A program made the position numbers and the translations under genes. From assembly GCA_002964805.2 (NCBI GenBank), contig PUDQ02000010.1, positions 3,224,001 through 3,288,000 on the forward strand: a stretch of 64,000 nucleotides of DNA, read 5' to 3'. This DNA comes from Trametes villosa (lineage: Eukaryota > Basidiomycota > Agaricomycetes > Polyporales > Polyporaceae). The notes beneath the pieces were generated by a model, which was given only the letters and a program-made list of their open reading frames with translations, made no database searches and had not been told where the DNA came from. Of this stretch, positions 33,765 through 44,534 are shown in pieces. Positions within the stretch are counted from its first letter, which is position 1, and each line of letters starts with the position of its first letter.

Positions 33765-36103
33765 TCAAACCAGACCTTCCTGGTGTCGCTTGTCGTAGTC
33801 CGCACTGCTGATACCGGTGGAGTCCGTGTGGCCTGTCTGCGTCGGCATCGACGCGAACACGATCTCCGTGGTCGCCGGGATCGTCGATATCGGCCGTACC
33901 TGTAGCATCCGCGTATCTGCGTTAGCATGGTGAGATACACGAGCCACACGGCGCATCTCACCTGCTGTGCCTTCCACCTCTCCGCCCCGACGGTGGGCGA
34001 TGGTCGGAGGGCGCTGCTCGGCTCGAACGAACCCATCTCGAAGCCCGAGAGCATGCGATCCGAGAGCGACCGGCGGGAGTTGAGACTGCGGATCGGAGAC
34101 GAGGTGGTGTGGCGCGTGAGTTGAGTGCACGCGCGAAGAAGAAGCCTTCCCGGGTACTCACACGGCAAGAACCGAGTTGGCGTATACTGTAGTACGGACG
34201 AGAGCACGGACGAGAGCATATGCGACAACTCGTTAGCGTGTGGTATGGGCGCTATGGCGAGCGCGGCGTACGCTTGACTCCGACTATGCTGAACCCGATG
34301 TAGATGAGGTTACCGGGAAGAATAATCGCCTGTGCATAGACAAGTTTAACGCAACGCCTCGGAAATCGGGCTGTCAAGAGGTGCCACTCACGAAGATGAA
34401 GCATAGCAAGCCGAATATGCTGTACGTGACGCAGGTCAGCCGGATTGCCTGGAAATCGCACGGCAGCCTCACGCCCACCTCGTCAACAGACCTACAGTAT
34501 CGGAGTTAGATTGGAGCTGTGAACGGCTGAGTACAAAATCCGAGCGTACCGGTGTTGATGGAGTAGATGATCAACACTTCGATGAGCGAATCTGTTCTAT
34601 ACATGGAATGTGTCAGTACAAGATAGTTGCGGTAGAGGCGTCGCTAAAGCAGGCGCACCTCTTGAAGCCCGTTCGGCTACGCAGAAGAACGGTCACAAGC
34701 GTTCCTGTTAAGCAGACGTCGACCAGCACGGCGAACCCAAACATCGCCGATACGAGCCACTGCTCGTTCTACGCGTTAATGCCCCCGCCGGCGTGTCTGG
34801 GAAAGCTAGATACGTACGCTGACATGCTGGAAGTCATTGAGACTGAGGCGGAAGCTGCCGAAGAAGCAGCATCAGCTGGGAGATGTACAACGGGCTGCGA
34901 GGCGGGCTTACCCCTCCACAGTCCCGGCTGGTCAATCGTTGCCAAGATCAATGAAATGAGCGATACTCGAGGACAAACCCGCTCACCGATCGCGAAGCCT
35001 TGAAACTTCCTCTCAGCACAGTCCCAGCTCGAACATTGGATGTGACTTACTGAATGAACAGAACATGAAAACGCCCTACGCGTCTCATTCGCTCATTGCG
35101 CCAATGATGAGGGGAGAAAGGCACGTACCGCAAGGGCGACGAGCACCCGATAGATGTAGTGTGAACCAACTATGAACCCGCAGGGCCATGAGTGCCTGAT
35201 CTTGCTGTAGTGCGGCTGGTCGGAAACTACGTACTGACGTATACTCGGAACGCATAGAAGCTTCGCGGGAAGGTCAATACTGATCCATTATAAAGATACA
35301 GGGTCGGTTAGGCATACCTTTGGCATAGGACGATCGTGAAGCCCTGAACCCGCAGTCAGCACTCACTCAACCCTTCCTACTCAGGATAATCCGGCGGAAC
35401 TCACCGTAGTAGGTGTGAGCAGCTACCGATCCCGATCTCCATCAGCACGATGACGATACCGCACGTAAAGCACATATGCTTACTCTTGTTGACCTGCAAG
35501 AGCGATCTCATGTTGAGTACTCGTTCGGCCGAGACGTTCTGGGAATGCTTACCAGTGGCCGACCAAGAGACTAGCCGGGTCAAAGTAGTTTGTGACCAGA
35601 TGGTAGTATCTAGCGCGTCGTCCTCCCGGGTGAGCTAGGGAGTAATTTCTGAAACGGTTTGTGGTACGTACACAGCGACGAGGGCCAGCGTCGTATGCAA
35701 CGTCTCGCACGTTCTACACCACCAGGGATGTAAACACCCTGACAATTCGAGTGGAAAAGACATCTTACAGGATCCCGCATACCTGGACCCCACAGCATGA
35801 GCTCGGATTCACTCACAGCGACGTCCCCGGCACTCACCAGGCGCTTGAGCCACGGACCGTCATGTGGGTACAGTCGCGAGTACCGATACGTCTGGTGTAC
35901 CGTGAGACCGAACAACCTAGGACGTACCCCGTCAAGGAACGATCGACCCCGAGAGGCGTAGAGAGCAGAGCGCACATGAGACCGAAGGCCGTCCCGAGAG
36001 TCAGCGCTCCATACGTATTGTCCAGCGCCGGAAGCTTCGGGACGGCAGCCGCCCCCGGCCCCGCGGCAGGAGAAGCGGAAGTGGAGTTCGCTGGAAGAGA
36101 CAT
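33765..36103 (-). CDS. DUF6534-family membrane protein, copy D
   Basis: Starts MSLPANSTSASPAAGPGAAA, then LPALDNTYGALTLGTAFGL. The next exon gives LFGLTVHQTYRYSRLYPHDG and WLKRLV. The C-terminal exons read VYANSVLAV, LNSRRSLSDRMLSGFEMGSF and AERWKAQQ. The last exon, after an intron, starts VRPISTIPATTEIVFAS and ends KRHQEGLV at stop 33765. N- and C-terminal exons match copy E closely. On this strand the methyltransferase at 37298-37975 lies just upstream, as it does for copy E, showing a duplicated two-gene unit. Middle exons were not all placed. Predicted seven-helix membrane protein, function unknown. Confidence 0.65.
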
Positions 36104-37297
36104 CACGATCCTGGAGGGCGGGCCTGCGGGAGCTGCGGGTCAAGGGACGGGCAACGAGCTCTCGGGCTATTCAAGGACGCGGAGGAGCCCCACAGATATA
36201 TGGCTTCCGCGAGCAATGCGTGGGGACATGTCATGGCGGCGGTCATAGGCAGCGTGCTCGGCCTGCGCCGGACGCCACGAAGCTCGCCCGTTGCGCATTC
36301 AGAGTTTGCTTCGTCGAGCAGGGTTCCTGCCCTTGGCGGTAGCGATGATCTGGAGGGCGGTCCCTCAATGAAAGGCACTTTATCGCGGGTCTGCGGGCAG
36401 TGCGGGAGTGTTCGAGGAGTGAGGGGAGATGATCGTAATGCCCCACGAAGGGCGGGCCGAAGGCGCGAGGACGTGAGAAGGTCGAGGCACAAGGAGCGTG
36501 GAGGTTGTCGGCTGACGTGCCGGATCACGTACTGGCTACCGATACTGTCAGCTGATGGTCGGTCATAAGCCGAAGTATAATCTCACATACGGTGCGGTGC
36601 ATCTCTCTATACAGCGATGCAAGAACCTGATTCAAGGCTGGCACTGGTTCAAAGGCAAACAGGCAAAGAAGTATCAGCACTATGCCGAGCAACAATACGA
36701 ACTGCGAGAGGATACAGACTGACTACTTACTAGGACCATCCGATGTCCGCCGAGTTGCCGCGATGGGTGCGTGTCGATGTCTAGGCCGGGTGCAGAAGAA
36801 GCCTTGTCTGCGGGCTCTGTACAGAAGGAGGCAGCGGCACGCGCATGCCGCGCTGTCAGCTCTGCCTCCGCTCAAATGCCGGGCCCTCCGTGGCAGTTGC
36901 GATGCGATTCCCGCCAAAGGCGGAGCACTACATCAGCTTCGACCACGCTGGGCATATTCATTCGAGCAGCGCCCCGCGCGATCGCGGCCTTACTGCTCCT
37001 CAGAAGACGTAGCGGAGAGAGGGTTCTTCTCTTCGTAAGCGTCTGTTCGAGGTCGAGCCAGAAGGGGACGCGAGGGCGATCTATCAGTGATCTTGTACAG
37101 CATTGGCCGGCGGAGGAGAGTGCGCCACAACGCAGTTGTATGTCATCAATGTCGTTGGTGTATGACCCAGAATGTAGCGATGCCCCCGCTCACAAGACCT
37201 CCCTCGACAGCATGCCGCGACGTCGCATCTGCCAAGTTCGCTATCAGTATACGCGCGCACTCAGTACAAAACGAGAGATAACTTGCCCAAATGCAGT
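36104..37297. other. intergenic between copy D and methyltransferase 1
   Basis: No gene was supported. A minus frame at 36103-36528 continues into copy D's 5' flank but lacks any motif. Confidence 0.45.
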
Positions 37298-37975
37298 TTA
37301 CGCTCTCCGAGGTTTCCACGCCGCGAAAAGCGCCACGACGCCTTCGACGCGCAGCTCGGACTCCTCGAAACTCTCCCGCAGTGCCTCCCGCAGGCCGTCC
37401 TCCCCGTCTCCAGTGTTCCCGAAGATGCCCTTGCCGTTGTACAGTTTCATCAACCTCTTCCCAAACCAGTTGTGCGACACGCCCTTGCCCAGGATCGTCG
37501 ATCCGTACACCACGCCCCCCGGAGCCAGCGCAGGCACCACGCTCGCGAACACGTCCGTCGCCTTCTTCGGGAACGACCCAGGGAGGCAGTGGAACAAGTA
37601 GAAGAGCGCAATCGAGTCGTATTTGGCGTGCATCGACTCCGGCAGCGCATTGAACACGCTCTGCTCGACTGCGTCGACCTGCCCGGTGTACCCCGCGCTC
37701 AGAAGACGACGCTGTGCGTACCCGAGTGTGTTCGGGTTGAGATCAAGGAGGGTGACGAGTTGGATTTTGGAGAGTCGCTTCGCGGACGCGGCGGGGTAGT
37801 AGCCTGTGCCGACAGCCACCTCGAGGTGCGCATTCTCGCCGATGTGCTTTTGGTAGAACGGGAGCTGCGTAGTGCGAGTGGGACAGCGCCAGGCGAAGGT
37901 GTTGGAGATGACGAGGACAACGAGGTCGTATAGCCGCAGGGCGAGCTTGGTGTACACGCTCGCGGACGGGTGCAT
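37298..37975 (-). CDS. class I SAM-dependent methyltransferase, copy 1
   Basis: Single exon, 225 residues, starting MHPSASVYTKLALRLYDLVV. Rossmann-fold methyltransferase motifs are clear: motif I HLEVAVGTGYYPAASA (the SAM-binding glycine loop), motif II LVTLLDLNPNTL, motif IV KYDSIALFYLFHCLPG and motif post-IV ALAPGGVVYGSTILGKG. The N-terminal hydrophobic stretch may be peripheral to a membrane. The protein is about 94 percent identical to copy 2 at 42260-42937. The 260 nt at 37371-37630 are identical in both copies, including silent sites, while the 5' half differs at about one base in fourteen. Substrate not predictable. It is located upstream of DUF6534 copy D. Confidence 0.88.
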   Translation of the reverse strand: MHPSASVYTKLALRLYDLVVLVISNTFAWRCPTRTTQLPFYQKHIGENAHLEVAVGTGYYPAASAKRLSKIQLVTLLDLNPNTLGYAQRRLLSAGYTGQVDAVEQSVFNALPESMHAKYDSIALFYLFHCLPGSFPKKATDVFASVVPALAPGGVVYGSTILGKGVSHNWFGKRLMKLYNGKGIFGNTGDGEDGLREALRESFEESELRVEGVVALFAAWKPRRA

Positions 37976-39034
37976 AGCGTGAGGTGGCGGCGGGGGTCGA
38001 TAAGGTGGTTGGCCAACGGCGCAGCAAACTTTGGAAGGTAACTTCGGACGCTGTTGTCGCCGGCGGCGGGACGGCTCGAATGGTTAGATGGACAGGGCTA
38101 GCGCGGCGGGCGAAGAGGTGAACACCGCCCCGTGCTTCTGGCTGAGAACGTCGGCCGACGGGCCGTCCCCGAATGGGAGAAGGTGTTTCTCACGATGCCA
38201 CGAGCTGGGTCATTCCGAGTCTCGACGGGGAGAAGTGCCTACTCTATACGTTCAGTATTAGTTTTAATGATGTGGAGTGCGTTTCGCGTACCTGTCTTCT
38301 TCCTGTAGAATCAGGAGCTAGCTTCTCGACGTTGATGGTGCGGTAGTGTCACAGTACGCACTCGGATACGTGCAATGCGCCATGGAATCGGTCCGAGAGA
38401 GCATGGGGAGGCTCAATGAGGCTTTTAATCGGGCTGAGGAGAGGCCCAGAAGGCGGGATCATGCAGGGGCGCGTGTGGCAGAGCCGCCATTGCCTACAAA
38501 AAGAACCGATGGCGGGGTGCTGTGCGGCCGGTGGAGCTTGAAGGGTGCCTGGAGGCAAGTGCGGCGCGTGCCAAGAGGTGCCAAGTAACCAGGAGATCTG
38601 GAAGTCTAATGGTTCCAAGCTAGTAATTCGCCGGTTCGTACTCACTCACTCGGCGAATTCAACAAGAGGTAGAGGACTGGCAGCGCTCGCTGCGCGCCTG
38701 CCAGTGCCACCCTGGGCTCTATTTGTCTTTATTAGGATCGGAAGCTATTGGCTTCCCGATGCAAATCTCCCACTCAGCCACATCCATGATCACGCCGAGC
38801 ATCAAGTATCATGAATCGGCGCAGACTTAGTGGCGTGGATATCCGACCGTGCACTGAGGGATAGGTGAACACTGGGAGATGATACATAGATACATTTCGC
38901 GTATAGTCATAGACGCGGATACAACATGCGGAGACATAACTTAGGACAGGAGATCCTGATGAGACAGATACCGACTCCACGTCTCTCTACGTAGTACCCT
39001 TGCACAGCACAGTTCATAGACATTGCTAGGCCAT
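37976..39034. other. intergenic between methyltransferase 1 and copy E
   Basis: Holds the 39-bp block at 38722-38760. A minus-strand mini-frame of 22 codons spans that block. No other gene was supported. Confidence 0.5.
38722..38760 (-). repeat. 39-bp conserved block, copy 4
   Basis: On the minus strand it begins ATCGGGAAGC and ends AAAGACAAA. It lies 747 bp upstream of methyltransferase 1, which precedes DUF6534 copy D on the same strand. Confidence 0.85.
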
Positions 39035-41309
39035 CTACGCCAGGCTCACCTTCCCATCCTTGGGCTCTAGGCTCTCCGCCGGGCCCGCCGTGGCTGTGTC
39101 CGAGCTTCCGTCCGACGTCTGGATGGACGCGAACACCATATCCGTGCTGATTGGCAGAGACACAGGAAGCTGTCGTCGCGTCGTCAGATACAGCGCACTC
39201 AAGAGCATGCCAGCGGAGGGGCGTCGGCCAGGCCAAACTCACCTGCTGCATTTTCCAGGCATCGATACCAGCGCCAGGAGCGGCCTCTCCGAGGCGGGCG
39301 CAGTTCGGCTCGAAGGAGCCCATCTCGAGCCCGACGAGCATGCGGTCCGAGAGCGACCGGCGGGAGTTGAGGACGGCGAGAACGGAGTTGGCGTACACTG
39401 TGGTCGTAGAGAAGGCCATTTGGGGTGAGTGACCATATCAACTTGAAGACGATCAAGATACGCGAAGAACGTACTTTTGACTCCAACGATGCTGATGCCG
39501 ATGTAGATGAAATTCCCGGGGAGTATGATAGCCTATGAGCAGAATGTTAAATCGACCGACAGGATTGCGTATGTTTGCCTGATGCTCACGAAAATGAAAC
39601 CGAGTAACCCGAAGATACTGCAGGCACACAAGTCCCTTCAGTGGACGTACTGACAGCAATGCGCTAGACGTCGCGCGTACCTCGTAACCACACCTACAGT
39701 TGGTACTGTATGAGTATATGCGTAGGTTAGAGCCGATAGTGCGCACCGGTGTTCACAGAGTATATGATCAGCACTTCGATGAGCGAGTCCGTTCTGACGA
39801 GCGCAAGTGAGAATCGCCGTGGGCAGTGACTCAAAGAAGATTACGCACCGCTTGAAGCCAGTACGACTGCGTAGCAGTACCACTACCAAGGTCCCGGTGA
39901 GGCAGATATCCGCAAGTACCGTGAAGCCGAACACGGCCGAGACGAGCCACTGCGCAGGAGAATAAGCTCTATCGTGTGGGCACGGTGCGTATGCGATGAC
40001 ATACGCTGACGTGCATGAAGTCGTGGAGGCTGAGGCGGAATCTGTTACCCATGAGCGTGAGTATTGTGACCGGTAAAAGGGCACAGTTGAGAGACGTACC
40101 CTTCTACCGTAGCCGCTGCATTCCGAGTGGCGGGTTTAGCGCATCTTGGCTGGCGCACAGGACAATGACTTACCGATCGTGAAACCTACGGCAGGTCAAG
40201 TTTATGGACAAAAAAGACGTGCGAGGCTACTCACCGATTGTACAGGTCATGAACACAACCTGCAGTCGGCGTTAATGACCATCCGCAAGCGCAGGAGGAG
40301 GGCGCATACCGCGATGGCAACGAGTAGTCGATACACGTAGAGCGGACCAACTACGCACGCGGGGATGAGACTATAGCTCGTCGGAGGGTAGGGCTGGGGA
40401 GAACGAATACAGACCGCGATAGACTCGATATGCGTAGAAGCTAGGAAGTGGCGTGAGTTTGCGAGAGTGATCCGACAGACGTAAGGGGGAGGCCTACATC
40501 TGGCAAAGAACTATCGTGAAGCCCTGGGATGTGTATCGATTGCTCAGTGGTCGTGCGAGACAACCAATACTTAAAGAGTAAAGACGGATACTTACGGTGG
40601 TCGGCGTAAGCATCTACCGGCAAGGTACATGAGCGCTAGAACGTAGTGCGATGGATAGTAGTCGAGGTTGTCACTTACTCTCGTCGCCCTGATCGCATGT
40701 ATGGCCATCGTAAGCGTCCGGCATCCAGGCCGTACGACGCGCGCTGAATCGGACGTACCAATGACCGACCAAGAGGCTTAGCGGGTTGAAATAGTTCGTG
40801 ACGAGGTGATAGTAGCTGAGCAAACGTATCGGTTCCGTGTCTATCGAGAGAGCAGTCGTTCCGGAACTGAGAAACTTACATAGCGACTAAGCAAAGGATC
40901 GTGTGGAATGTCTCGAAGACTCTGCCCAGCGCATGTTAGCTATCACACCGTCCAAGCGATGATATCCTCACAGTATCCCGTAGACCTGTCAGCGGCATGT
41001 GAGCATAACAGCGGCATAGTGAGTTGACCGTTCACGCACCAAGCCCTTCAGCCAGAATATGTCCGTCGGGTACAGGCGGGAGTAGCGGTAGGTCTGGTGA
41101 ACGGTGAGTCCGTACAGCCTTGCGAGACAATGTTAGAACGTCAACGCCATTCTGCACGGCGGCAAATAATCTCACATGAGCCCGAGGGCGGTGCCTATGA
41201 GCATCGCGCCGTACGTATTGTCCAACGCGGGCAGCTCCAGAATGAAGCCTAACGCTTCTACATCCGATAGGCCCCTGTCCTGGCCCAGATGCAATGCGGG
41301 GGGCGCCAT
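39035..41309 (-). CDS. DUF6534-family membrane protein, copy E
   Basis: Starts MAPPALHLGQDRG, then LELPALDNTYGAMLIGTALGL, then after an intron LYGLTVHQTYRYSRLYPTDI and WLKGLV. The middle is partly readable (a FVTALADICLTGT-like helix, LRSRTGFKR, the DSLIE.LIIYSVNTG segment). The C-terminal part has VYANSVLAVLNSRRSLSDRM, LVGLEMGSFEPNCARLG and WKMQQ. The last exon is STDMVFASIQTSDGSSDTAT to the stop at 39035. Closest to copy D. Methyltransferase 2 sits upstream on the same strand. No frame-breaking change was seen in the exons that could be placed, but not all were. Function unknown. Confidence 0.65.
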
Positions 41310-42259
41310 TGAAAAAGAGGAGTGGTACTAGTAGCTGGTCGACTGTCCGTGTACTGCGGGGAGTACCTTCAGGTAGATAAAGCGCAACGCCCGGGCGACT
41401 GTCGAGAGTGCGCGTGAGCGGGTAAGGCGATACACATCAATACGGAACAGACAAGAGGCTTACATCGGACTGAACTTTACCCCAACGTCCGGAGAAGCGC
41501 GTCAACACATGCGGTCACGTCCGGCGCAAGTTGCGTCTGGCGCGGAAGCGTCCGAAGGCACAGGAAAGCGGGGAGATATCCGCGGAAGGTACAGGATGTG
41601 CGCGGAGTGGATCGAATCCGCTGAGCGCGAGGACGTTTACGTGCGCTGTTTGCTCTGCCACAATCAGCTGTTTCCGAAGCGTAAATGAAAAGGGAAATCA
41701 GCAAGGCGCTGTTAGAGAGAAGACGTGTCGCCGGCAGTGGATCTTACCTGGAAACGGTAAGCACCATGCAGAGTCTATCTCAGGGCGACACTGGCCTGTC
41801 ACGGAGAAGATTCACCGGGTCCTCTCGTACACTTGAAGGTCGCCGAACCAGGTGTTTTACGCCAGGGATCGGACGCCGCACTGGACAGCCGTCAACGGTT
41901 GACAGAGAGGCGGTTGTCGTAAGCGCACGTGGAGTGGCCATGGGGGACGTGAGGGAAGTAGATACGAGGTTCTACGATGCATCCGCAGTGACCGGTTCAG
42001 GGGAATTCCTAGTTTCATCGAAAGTGACTGAATCAAGCTTTGTCGTCTGATCTGCGATTGAGAGTATCGCAACACAAAAGCGACAGTCGTTCATCACGAC
42101 CATCAGCCGTCGTATCCAGAATTCATCATGGCTTAGTACCCAGCCAGAGAATAGCGCCATAAACTCAGGTCGTAGGCTTGCAAGCCAAATCTAACCGCAA
42201 TCATCGTCAGCACACACGTGAACTGAGTAAAAGCGGGGAACAGTTTACCAAAAAACGGC
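41310..42259. other. intergenic between copy E and methyltransferase 2
   Basis: No gene or repeat block was seen. Copy E is the only DUF6534 copy without a nearby upstream 39-bp block on its own strand. Confidence 0.5.
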
Positions 42260-42937
42260 TCATGCTGCCCGGGGTTTCCGTGCGACGAAGAGCGCCACGA
42301 CGCCTTCGACCCGCAGCTCGTACTCCTCGAAGCTCTCCCGCAGTGCCTCCCGCAGGCCGTCCTCCCCGTCTCCAGTGTTCCCGAAGATGCCCTTGCCGTT
42401 GTACAGTTTCATCAACCTCTTCCCAAACCAGTTGTGCGACACGCCCTTGCCCAGGATCGTCGATCCGTACACCACGCCCCCCGGAGCCAGCGCAGGCACC
42501 ACGCTCGCGAACACGTCCGTCGCCTTCTTCGGGAACGACCCAGGGAGGCAGTGGAACAAGTAGAAGAGCGCAATCGAGTCGTATTTGGCGTGTAGCGACA
42601 CCGGCAGTGCGTCGAACACGCTCTGCTTGACTGCGTCGACCTGCCCGGTATACCCCGCGCTCAAAAGACGGCGCTGCGCATACCAGAGCGTGTTCGGGTT
42701 GAGATCGAGGAGGGTGACGAGTTGGAGTTTGGAAAGTCGCTTCGCGGACGCGGCGGGGTAGTAGCCTGTGCCGACGGCGACTTCGAGGTGCGCATTCTCG
42801 CCAATGTGCTTTTGGTAGAACGGGAGCTGGGTGGACCGAGTGGAACAGCGCCAGGCAAAGGTGTTGGAGATGACGAGGACTACGAGGTCGTATAGCCTCA
42901 GGGAGAGCTTGGTGTACACGCTCGCGGAGGGATGCAT
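42260..42937 (-). CDS. class I SAM-dependent methyltransferase, copy 2
   Basis: Near-identical paralog of the gene at 37298-37975: single exon, 225 residues, same start and same stop position. The motifs are HLEVAVGTGYYPAASA, LVTLLDLNPNTLWYAQRRL, KYDSIALFYLFHCLPG and LAPGGVVYGSTILGKG. Differences are concentrated in the 5' two thirds (A12S, I71L and G84W-type changes). The stretch 42336-42595 is identical to copy 1 base for base. This pattern fits an old duplication refreshed by gene conversion. Followed on the same strand by DUF6534 copy E. Confidence 0.88.
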   Translation of the reverse strand: MHPSASVYTKLSLRLYDLVVLVISNTFAWRCSTRSTQLPFYQKHIGENAHLEVAVGTGYYPAASAKRLSKLQLVTLLDLNPNTLWYAQRRLLSAGYTGQVDAVKQSVFDALPVSLHAKYDSIALFYLFHCLPGSFPKKATDVFASVVPALAPGGVVYGSTILGKGVSHNWFGKRLMKLYNGKGIFGNTGDGEDGLREALRESFEEYELRVEGVVALFVARKPRAA

Positions 42938-44534
42938 AGTGTCAGAGCTGAGAGGGGAAGGGAGTAATTCGGCGTAGACGTCGCGGGCGGTCGCTGGCGC
43001 AGCAAGAACCCAAGAAGCAGACAGGTTCGGGAGCTTTTAGGGTCACCGTCGGGATCCGGATGCGCCGCACATGGTCGGAAAGGTACTAGTATGGCCATCA
43101 AGGAGCCCGCCGTCGAAGAAAGCGATACTGATTCCCGGGCCAATCCTGTCAGTGACCTGTGTGTCTCAGTGTGCGCTGGTGGGAACCGGCCGAGAACCTG
43201 CGCTCGGCAATGATCCCGCAATTATCTGTTGAAAAGCAGGTGACGTCCGTTTGAACAGCGGCTGGTGCCTATCACGTACCTGCCCTTTCGTCGCGATTAC
43301 TTGGATTTGCAGCGTGTATGCGGATCAGACACACTCACTTTCGTTGGGACTCACGGGTCTCTGGCGCGTTCAATACCCGTAACGAATTGGAGCGGCTTCC
43401 GTCGCTACTACCCATGAGGCGGAATCCTCGACCTGTTTTTAATGAACGAACGCTCGATGCTGTGACTGAGAGTAAAATGTGGGAGTAAAAGAGGGATATA
43501 GTGGTCGGAAGCGCGCTGACGACGCGCTGCCAAGCGCGAATAGACGCTCAAAGATGGACGCCCGACTCCTCGATCTCCAGTGGGGTACATCTCCAGCCCC
43601 CGCTGGCACCTACATACCTACAGACGAGCTATGGTCGTATGATACGCACACAGTTGCATCAGCCTCCCACCGAGTCGTGCAGATGAAGAGGACTCTTTCA
43701 GCTCATGAGCCGCGCTCAGATTTTTTTGGCGGCGAGCCTGAGATCGTGATCGGGAAGCTATTGGCGTGGGATCCTAACAAGAGCAAACAACGCAAAGCGC
43801 CTTGCCACAATCCTCTCGGACGACCGTCTTCCAGCCGTATCGCGAGGTCCTCTGACCTTAGCTAGCTACCCCATCATACTCCTTGACCTGTTCCATCCTA
43901 AGACATCCTGTGACAGCTCATGAAACGTCGAAAATTTGAAGCATAAAGCAATGTTCCAGCCCTTCAATGATAATCACGCCCGACGCCCGCGCCCAAATGG
44001 TAGGACTCGGAGAGCACACGCGGGGCAGCGCTGCGCTAGAAGCATGGCTGGGCGCAACCCGTATCTTAGTGCGTATCAATACAGCTCCAGCTGGGTAATT
44101 AGACGATGCTCAGCATAGGAGATGAGCGCGAACTTATAGGCAATATCTTACATACCAGCTGGCCGGGAATCGCATGACGATTTTCTGGCTATGCTATTCA
44201 ACCCCAGCCTCAGGGTAATGTGCAGTTCCACCCTTCCGTTCCAACGTGGCAACGTAACGACGATGCTGCGGACGTCGCGCATGAGCGAGGATCCGTTGCC
44301 GGCTACCGAGTTGTTCCATGCATCAGCCACAAGTGGACGGTCACAGTCTTCCATCGTCCTTCCCATAGCCTCCTCTGCATGGCAATGTTCGACTTGCTAT
44401 GGACACAGAACATTATAACTCTTCCTTAGAGCGCCGCCCCACCCCGTCGTTCGTCCATCTCCTGTAGTACCCTCCATAGCCCTCAGCAGCGAGGTTGGAC
44501 AGGTTCTGCGCTCTCAGCTCTATACTACGTCGAC
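42938..44534. other. intergenic between methyltransferase 2 and copy F
   Basis: Contains the 39-bp block at 43749-43787. No gene could be supported. Confidence 0.5.
43749..43787 (+). repeat. 39-bp conserved block, copy 5 (most diverged)
   Basis: Begins ATCGGGAAGC and has GATCCTAACAA in the second half, ending AGCAAA. The right arm of the hairpin is lost here. It lies 748 bp upstream of DUF6534 copy F, same strand. Confidence 0.75.

Noticed and set aside
36103..36528. 141-codon minus frame upstream of copy D
   Set aside because: No motif, no splice continuity, typical chance frame in GC-rich DNA.
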